64,000 nucleotides of DNA. Source: Selaginella moellendorffii. Lineage: Eukaryota > Streptophyta > Lycopodiopsida > Selaginellales > Selaginellaceae. How positions within the stretch are numbered: position 1 is the stretch's first letter; every line of letters begins with the position of its first letter. Shown here in pieces: positions 57,654-64,000 of this stretch. The position numbers were made by a program, and so were the translations under genes. The stretch is taken from assembly GCF_000143415.4 (NCBI RefSeq), contig NW_003314330.1, positions 248,001 to 312,000 of the forward strand, read 5' to 3'. The notes beneath the pieces were generated by a model, which was not told the origin of the DNA, ran no database searches, and saw only the letters and a program-made list of their open reading frames with translations.

Positions 57654-60600
57654 ACTTAGGACACCATGTGGTAGTGAGCGTTATATCTACTTCACTCATC
57701 CAAAGATCTCCTCCAGTACTCATCATCAAAGTACTAGAACCAAGTTGTTAGACCTGACCACCATCCCAGCATTAAACTAGAAATTGTTAATTACACCATT
57801 GAGAGAGCACTACGTTCAGATGCATGGTAGTTTCATGCCAGCCAAGCACAATTACCAATTGTGCAAATTAGCAAGTTGAACTACTATTGTGACATAACTC
57901 TGTTTATATAAGACTGTCCCTTAGCTTGGTTGTAATCCTCTTCATTCTCTAAACTATCTAATGTTAACCTCCTCTTCCTTGACAGTAGTTAATGCTTGAA
58001 CTCTTGGCTTTTTTTTACATTGCTTTATAAACAGCAAGAGAAAAAGAACTTAGAGTGAGTCCATCCACACCTCCTTGTATTTCCTTTTATTTCACAACTT
58101 AACACAATGCTAAAAGCAACATCTTAAAACAGGTTATGCTACAAATCACTATCATAGTGCTACTAGAGTTGCTAAACTTGATATCAATCCCATATTAGCC
58201 ATTTTCATCAAATTCCAACTCAATTTCCATGATTTTAGCATATCGATTCACCCTGTTCTCTTCCTCTTGCATGCACATCTTTAAGTACATCACATTCCTT
58301 TATTGTATATAGTTTATAAGAACTTCACTCTACTTAGATTTCTTCTTGGCTTGACTTGTAAAACTTGGGACTCTTCTAGTGATATCTTCCCACAAAGAAG
58401 ACTACATCCATCATCTACTTCTTCATTGTCAAACAGTGGATCATTATTTGTTATACTTAAGAGACCACTTGTTCTCAACAACTTTTATTAGTTACATATT
58501 TAGCTTTGAAGAGGGGACCTTTTTAATCTCCTTGAACACACCTTTCTTGATGATGCCAAATTTCACTCATGCCATTCCTTTTGCAACAAGCTATAGTAGT
58601 TAGTGCATCTAGAGTGGAGTTATATTTCTTAATGGCTTTGTAGATCAATAAAAACAGTTTCAATTGACTCCCTTAGGCTGGGATGAGTTTGATGAGCTAC
58701 TTCATGAGAAATTGTTAAACTCCTTTTAATTTGATTTTACATGCTTTTAGTTAGCTATAAACTATATATCTACTACTTACCTTAACAATGCATCTCTCTT
58801 GTGTTGGTCACTCACTTGATATTATCTTTTAATGCTAAAAAAATGATAACATTAAATTATATAAAGCACATTAATCTAATTTAATGCTTGAATTATTGGG
58901 TGAAAAAATTCATATTAAATTTGAATATTATATTAGTTGATAAAAATGTAATATAATATCAATATAGTATAAAAATAAAAACATTAAATTAGATGTATTA
59001 GCCTAATTCAATATCTAGTGAAGAGAAAATAAAGCAAATAAATTGGTCTTATCCTCCCATTCTCTTGCTAATGCATGTTTGATGATGTTCTTGCTATGAT
59101 TTGTATCAATGAACGTGTCTTCATTTTATGGTTTAAAAAAAAAAGTATCTATCAATCACAAGATCAGCTAGATTCAACCAAACTAGCATCATTCCAAGCC
59201 AACCGAGAACTTAGCCAGAGCTAAAAATTAAATTAATATCTATTAAAATTAATTTAATACATAGAGATTTAAATTCTGGGTGTATGAAATAATGCAACCA
59301 AGTTTATCAGTCTAACAAGAAAATTACTATTTAACCCTTGAAATTCTGAAAAATTACAAAAAATACCTCTTGAAGTTTCATAAAGTTTAATGAAGTTTTG
59401 ATATAAAACATAAATAACACACTCAAATTTGTTGTATACAAGTAAAAATTATGAAATAGATTTTGAAGAGAAATTAGCAATTAGTGCTACAATATCAAAT
59501 AAAAGAAAAATATAAAAAGCTTTTTTAAACTCATTTAAAAACCTCATTAAACTAGTAACAATATACCTAAATTAAAATTATGTAAATCTTATTTTTAAAC
59601 ATTTATAATTGTGTTCTTAGGCTTATGAGAAAGCTCTTTACTTTTATATAATCCTATATAATAAACTATCTATTTATGCTACTTAAATAATGACTTTAAA
59701 ATGTAAGCAATTAAAGGGAATAATTTGAATAACAGAGAAAAGGATCATGATGGGCATTTTTCCATCCCATTAGTAAAACAAATTTAGCCTTGAGATATCT
59801 AAAGATTTTCCCAATGAGAAGAAGAAATTTTCTTATTCTAATGTATTGTTAAAGATTCATTTCATTAGGACTGTTTGGTGTGGCCAATTTGGCTTGCCAC
59901 ATCATGCTATGTAATCAAAACAAATTCATCAGGAAGAATCTATTGGGATCTCCTATTAGGAAGTCTTAACAAAAATATAAAGTGAAATGGTTATTGAAGT
60001 ATTGCAAACTTGAATCTGAATGTAATCTAGTGTGGTAGTCCAACTATTCTATAATGAATATTCTAGTCAAGAACTCCCCCAACAGAATGTGCTAGAATAT
60101 ACGTTTTCAATTGGAAATTTATGTATACTGAGCATATGCCATTCACATGTGTGTGATGGCTATGCCATGGGTACTCTATCTTGGCAAGGGGTAAAAGAAA
60201 TAGGAGATTCTACCAAATATTTTCCATTCTATATTCATTTTTAGCATTACAATGATTTAAGTTTCCTTTACAGGTTGAGTATGTAACTAACTACATTACA
60301 TGAATTTCAAATATAATCAAACTCCAGAATCTTAAAATGCTAGAACTTAACAATCAACTCAAATGCAACTCATGGTTGAAACTCAACACTTCATCTTAAA
60401 TGCAAACTCATACTTAACATTAACACACTCGAACGCCAATGCAAACCCAAACAACTCAAACTCTAGATTTTAGAATATTCTATATGCTATTGACATGTTT
60501 GTGCATGTGTGTGCCATTTGGCAGGTGATTAATATTCAGAGAAACCAGAGCAGATTTATCTACATGCAAAGACTACATTGAAATGTGTGAATCCTTTGTA

Positions 60601-60880
60601 ACACCAGCCTTCCTCGGTCCATATGCCCACAATCCTGTGCAGCACACAAAACGAGTTAGAGGAGAGGAGGGAAGAGAAAACTCACTGCTGTGCTACATAC
60701 TCCCACCACACGGGGAGTTACTGCTATACCTTAGATTAGCAGGCAAGGTATAAGATCTCAGCAAAAGATCAAAGGGCGCAGATGAAGGATTTTGACTCAA
60801 TGGTTATGGAACACCTCGGATGAATGGAGCATATTGGGGATTGCTGTGATGGGATATAGATAAGACGTCGATGATGCCAA
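57654..60880. other. AT-rich region without recognisable genes
   Basis: About 3.2 kb with only short open stretches (58303-58603, 60032-60244) and no family resemblance. Several pieces look like degraded repeats. A run of short direct repeats of the type AACTCAAA(C/T)GCAA.CTCA lies at 60340-60460. Confidence 0.5.
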
Positions 60881-61173
60881 AGTTATAAGATGGCTCTTGC
60901 AATGCAGTTCCTGAAGAGCAAAAATACTTTCCATTTAGTCATTTTCACTGCCCGAATTGTCTTCCAGCTCTTGAGCGCCTCGCGGAGCCGACTCCAGCGA
61001 CGACGACGATCGCAGCAGCAGCGCAATCGATTTCTTTGTCCGCTCGGCTCCTTCCGGCAAGCGCGCAAATATTGCAGGCGATCCGGGCGATGGCGGCGAC
61101 GGCATCGACACGAGGTTGCTGCTAGCGCGGTCCGAGACGACGATCGCGCACAATATTTTGTGGTGAGAAATCC

Positions 61174-61599
61174 TTGGATTGCTCTTGCTTTTCTCTGGAG
61201 CTAAGCTGGATTTTTAGTGGAAACGCCTCACATTCTTCTCGCTCCTTTTTTCCAGAACTTGCTTCAACGTCCAAGGAAAGATATCGGGAGAGGTTGATTG
61301 GTGAGCTTTTGGTTTTCTGTGTTTTATTTTTCCTGCTTGTCGTTTGCGTTTCTCTTCTCAAGCGCTTGGACGTGATCAACGTCGAGAAAGCTGCCGACTA
61401 CGTAAGAACTTCGACGGTCGTTTTGGAAGCATTCCCGGAGGAGCTGGACAGAGCTATGAAAACTTTTAGACACATTGAGCGCTCTTTCTTGACTAATGTT
61501 TTCCGCGACCACGCAGTCTTTTGCTGCGCTGGGGCTATTGCTATCGCCGGTGCGCATCATCACATTGACAAGGGCTGGTGGCTTTGCGAGCGCCATTAA
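61174..61599 (+). CDS. Unidentified small ORF with one membrane segment
   Basis: An open frame of about 140 codons with a hydrophobic stretch (LLVFCVLFFLLVVCVSLL, about residues 50-67) and a helical charged part (DVINVEKAADYVRTSTVVLE, AMKTFRHIERSF). It has no ATG at its left end, so upstream exons are needed; a candidate lies at 60890-61160. The hydrophobic segment also reads like an intron (GTGAGC...CTCAAG), so it may not be coding at all. No homology recognised. Listed because it is the best candidate between 60.9 and 61.6 kb. Confidence 0.22.
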   Translation: MDCSCFSLELSWIFSGNASHSSRSFFPELASTSKERYRERLIGELLVFCVLFFLLVVCVSLLKRLDVINVEKAADYVRTSTVVLEAFPEELDRAMKTFRHIERSFLTNVFRDHAVFCCAGAIAIAGAHHHIDKGWWLCERH

Positions 61600-61991
61600 G
61601 TTAAGTCCGGTCATGAGTTTGCATCTTCCTGGTCCTTTCTAAAATGCGAATTCTTAAGGTCTGCTACTCGCGGTGGGTGCTTTCGAGTCTAGTGATGCTT
61701 CGACCGTGTGGACTGGATCGATAAACAGAAGCTCAAAACTTTCATTCTCGAGTGCCAATACACTTTCACTGTAGACGCATTTAAATTTCACCTCTTAAAA
61801 ACATGTGGATTTGAGCCAGGACACTGAAGACGGTGGCCACTGACTGTGTCCCGTTTTGATTCAACCGCTTGTGAAAAGCCCCGTCCTTTCCGATCTTATC
61901 CGGACGCCACACCTCGTTCATATTTGGTAAATGATAAAGTCTTCGCACTTTGTATCGATTGCAACGTGAACTTCATGGTAACCTTTGTGAT

Positions 61992-62906
61992 CTAGTAGAC
62001 CTCCACATGCCACTGTCGGTTTTTCTTCAGTTTCGCAAGTTTGCCACGCCAATCTTCTCCCATCCGCCTTGCAACCTCTTCGAACACCGCTTCCACTCCC
62101 ACCAGCATGTCTTTGCGGCCGCAAAAGTAGATATGGCTGCCTCCATCCAGAAGCTTGAAGATCTCTTCTCCATGCTCCTCCATTCTGTCTTGCACGTAAA
62201 ATCTCCCACCCCTCTTGTTGCAGCTTTCCCTGCTCAAAGCAGTGTCATATCTAAAGCTCCAAGGGAGATCTCTCGCATATCTCTCAAACTCTTCATTATA
62301 TAGCAGTCTACCAGCTGTTGGAGCTCCCATGAAAAGCCAGGCCGATCCCTCAAACTTGCGAGGACGCATCTTGTCCTCGAGCAATCTCTGCAAGAATCCC
62401 CGGAATGGAGCCACTCCCGTCCCAGTGGCAACCATGATATGAGAATCACTCGGGTTACTCTCATTCAATAGCATCAATTTCCCAAACGGACCAACGAGAT
62501 CGACCTTGTCACCGGGCTTGCAATCGCACAAGAAGTTACTGCAAACGCCCTTCTTGCTCGGATCTTCCTCCCCGGTTTGAGGATCAACATAGATCGCTCT
62601 CTTCACGCACAAGCTCGCGCTCCTCCCGCTGAGATCGTCGCCATACCTAGAAGAAGCAATGGAGTACAAATGGTATGGATGGCGTGTTCCTGGCCTCTTT
62701 GAATTCTCGCCAGGGGGAAGAATTCCATAGCTCTGGCCTTCCCAGAATGGAACATTACCGCCGTGGTCAATGACGATGTGGGACACTTGACCGTCTCTAG
62801 TCAGTCGCTGAATAGAGCTGACCGTGGCAGTGTATGGCAATTGCGATGTGTAGAGATGGAATGGTGGTTTGTTACCACGCTCCAGTAACTTTAGTAGCCG
62901 AGACAT
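61992..62906 (-). CDS. Ferredoxin-NADP+ reductase-like flavoprotein, intronless
   Basis: Single exon, 304 aa, ATG 62906 to TAG 61992-61994. FAD domain: PFWEGQSYGILPPG and the FAD-binding HLYSIASS (RxYS type), SLCVKR, KGVCSNFLCD. NADP domain: VATGTGVAPFRGFL, AWLFMGAPT, LLYNEEFE, DTALSRE, YVQDRM and IYFCGRKDM. It ends in WHVEVY, with the C-terminal Tyr that stacks on the flavin in plant FNR. FNR moves electrons between ferredoxin and NADP(H). The usual plant enzyme is about 360 aa with a plastid transit peptide and introns; this one starts just before the mature domain with no visible transit peptide. It could be a retrocopy, a cytosolic form, or a gene whose 5' exon is missed. Confidence 0.85.
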   Translation of the reverse strand: MSRLLKLLERGNKPPFHLYTSQLPYTATVSSIQRLTRDGQVSHIVIDHGGNVPFWEGQSYGILPPGENSKRPGTRHPYHLYSIASSRYGDDLSGRSASLCVKRAIYVDPQTGEEDPSKKGVCSNFLCDCKPGDKVDLVGPFGKLMLLNESNPSDSHIMVATGTGVAPFRGFLQRLLEDKMRPRKFEGSAWLFMGAPTAGRLLYNEEFERYARDLPWSFRYDTALSRESCNKRGGRFYVQDRMEEHGEEIFKLLDGGSHIYFCGRKDMLVGVEAVFEEVARRMGEDWRGKLAKLKKNRQWHVEVY

Positions 62907-63238
62907 TGACCTAGAGTTTTAGACCTAGCTCTTATATTTTAAATCGTCCCGCTCAAAAGATAGGGTTTATCAAAAAGGGAAGGGAGAAAGGGGACGGGCG
63001 CTTCATTCTGCTAGGTCGAGTATCGATTCCTGTAGATCTTCTCTGCTGCAGATCTTCTCTTTGCGATACTTCTCATCTCTGTGCTATATTTTGCTTTCTC
63101 GCAGCTGTGAGCAAGAGATTTCCTGTCAACGAGGTAGATTTCTTGATATCTCGACAGATCGCGAGCTTCTCTACAGATATTTCGGAGAGTTTTCATTCGT
63201 TTCTTGCAGATTTCCCCATCGCCGGTCGATCGCTCGCC
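62907..63238. promoter_or_regulatory. 332-bp divergent region, FNR-like / small gene
   Basis: Contains both 5' flanks. Repeated CTTCTCTGCTGCAGATCTTCTCT-like pyrimidine-rich sequence at 63036-63075 probably belongs to the 5' UTR of the right-hand gene. No clear TATA box. Confidence 0.4.
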
Positions 63239-63762
63239 ATGTTTTCTCTCCATCGATACAGGTAATAAGCACAAGCTCTCCGAAATTTCTACACGTCCTA
63301 TGGCAGGAATCTCCTCAACAAGGTCAAGGTCCAGCGTCACAATGCGGGTATAGTAGATCCGAGTAACAATATTAAGCAGGAGATCTCATCTTGGAAGTGA
63401 TCGTCTCGTTTTAGCACTGGATCGCCAGAAGATCGAAGTGGCAACGACGATCGATGCTCAGCCACTCCAGAGGGCCGACGCTGAAACTGGTAAGTCGTGA
63501 GAATCCAACGCATGGTAATGCCGTCTAACTTGAAAAGTTTCTGTGACCAGATGCCGCCACCACTTACATGAAGTTCAAGAAGGACGTGATGGAAAATCTC
63601 GAGCTGCCGGACCTGGACAGCTATGGAGTGGACTTCGTGGAGCGTGTGTACAGTGAGTTCCTCCTGCGCGACAACGATCTCAACGAGCAGCAAAGGAAGC
63701 GCCTCTACGACGTTTGCTCTGCGTATCTGGGGAATGACAATTCATCGCCTTGGAGCGAGTAA
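63239..63762 (+). CDS. Small unidentified plant protein, four exons
   Basis: Exons 63239-63261, 63307-63362, 63415-63489 and 63551-63762, joined in phase by GT-AG introns, give about 121 aa: MFSLHRYRNLLNKVKVQRHN, then DRQKIEVATTIDAQP, and a C-terminal acidic helical part with MKFKKDVMENLELPDLDSYG, FVERVYSEFLL and QQRKRLYDVCSAYLG. The coherent splicing and composition support a real gene. The family is not recognised; the basic N-terminus could be a mitochondrial presequence. After TAA 63760-63762 a GTAAGT follows at once (63770) with an acceptor near 63821, suggesting a 3' UTR intron. Confidence 0.55.
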
Positions 63763-64000
63763 ACCAAGGTAAGTTTCTTTGATGAATATGCTCAAGAGTG
63801 ATTCACGCCAATGTTCTTTTAGTGGCAACACGGCATTTTTGTTCGACTAAGTCTTTCGGTTCAATTCGAAGTTCTCGTACTGACAGGTATTCATGCGTGT
63901 GTAGCACTGACTTTTTTTGGCGTGCTTTCACAGCGAAGACAAAGTTCTCAAGCTACCGTGAAAGGTAAATCCTCGGATTATCAAACAACTGACTAGCCAA
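63763..64000 (+). other. Probable 3' UTR of the small gene
   Basis: AAG/GTAAGTTTC at 63770 and TTTTAG/TGG at 63821 look like an intron in the 3' UTR. Nothing else is recognised before the window ends. Confidence 0.35.

Noticed and set aside
56905..57780. Long open frames across 56.9-57.8 kb
   Set aside because: They consist almost entirely of N.

Overview
The window is nuclear plant DNA, most probably from the lycophyte Selaginella moellendorffii. The evidence is: many genes with very short GT-AG introns (about 50-70 bp), a microbial-type terpene synthase of the kind described in Selaginella, a plant initiator tRNA-Met, plant-only families (FKBP20-1, HIPP, pectin-type methyltransferase, DEG2, STAR1/ABCI17), a chromodomain Ty3/gypsy element, and a 709-bp run of N. 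The species call is inference.

Layout. (1) 1-20 kb is repeat-rich. A decayed gene with a ParB-like DGNHR motif runs on the minus strand (about 8651 to 569). Its first intron holds a 96-bp tandem hairpin satellite, and inside that satellite sits a complete LTR chromovirus (2687-8225, 360-bp LTRs, TSD AGGTT). Divergent from it is a decayed MULE-like transposase gene with a SWIM zinc finger (about 10.0-13.2 kb). A gene-less, strand-asymmetric AT-rich tract follows (14.4-18.8 kb). (2) 20-25.5 kb is a tandem segmental duplication: lectin-like gene, STAR1-type ABC ATPase and Cu/Zn SOD are intact in copy 1; copy 2 is a broken lectin plus scraps of the ABC gene and SOD flank. (3) 25.5-33 kb holds DEG2 protease, a TauE/SafE transporter and CCT3. 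(4) 33-38 kb holds a microbial-type terpene synthase, then degenerate second copies of CCT3 and of the terpene synthase, with a gypsy RT relic between. (5) 37.9-56.2 kb is a compact island: FKBP20-1, SMC5, an LRR gene, tRNA-iMet, a HIPP metallochaperone, an RMC1 homologue, a small CX9C protein, a DUF248 methyltransferase and a chorein-domain lipid-transfer protein. (6) 56.3-60.9 kb is an enoyl-CoA isomerase pseudogene, the assembly gap and AT-rich sequence. (7) 60.9-64 kb holds an unidentified ORF, an intronless FNR-like gene and a small unidentified four-exon gene.

Shared themes. The island genes do housekeeping work (proteostasis, genome maintenance, endolysosomal traffic, lipid transfer, cell wall) and often share short divergent promoters with telo-box-like CCCTA motifs. 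In the repeat-rich parts the premature stops are almost all TAG/TAA at glutamine-compatible positions, and the four differences between the two LTRs are all C/T transitions, which points to cytosine deamination. The most unusual signals are a 15-nt self-complementarity between the chromovirus transcript start and its primer-binding site, the pairing of a ParB-like gene with a SWIM transposase, and the hairpin satellite.
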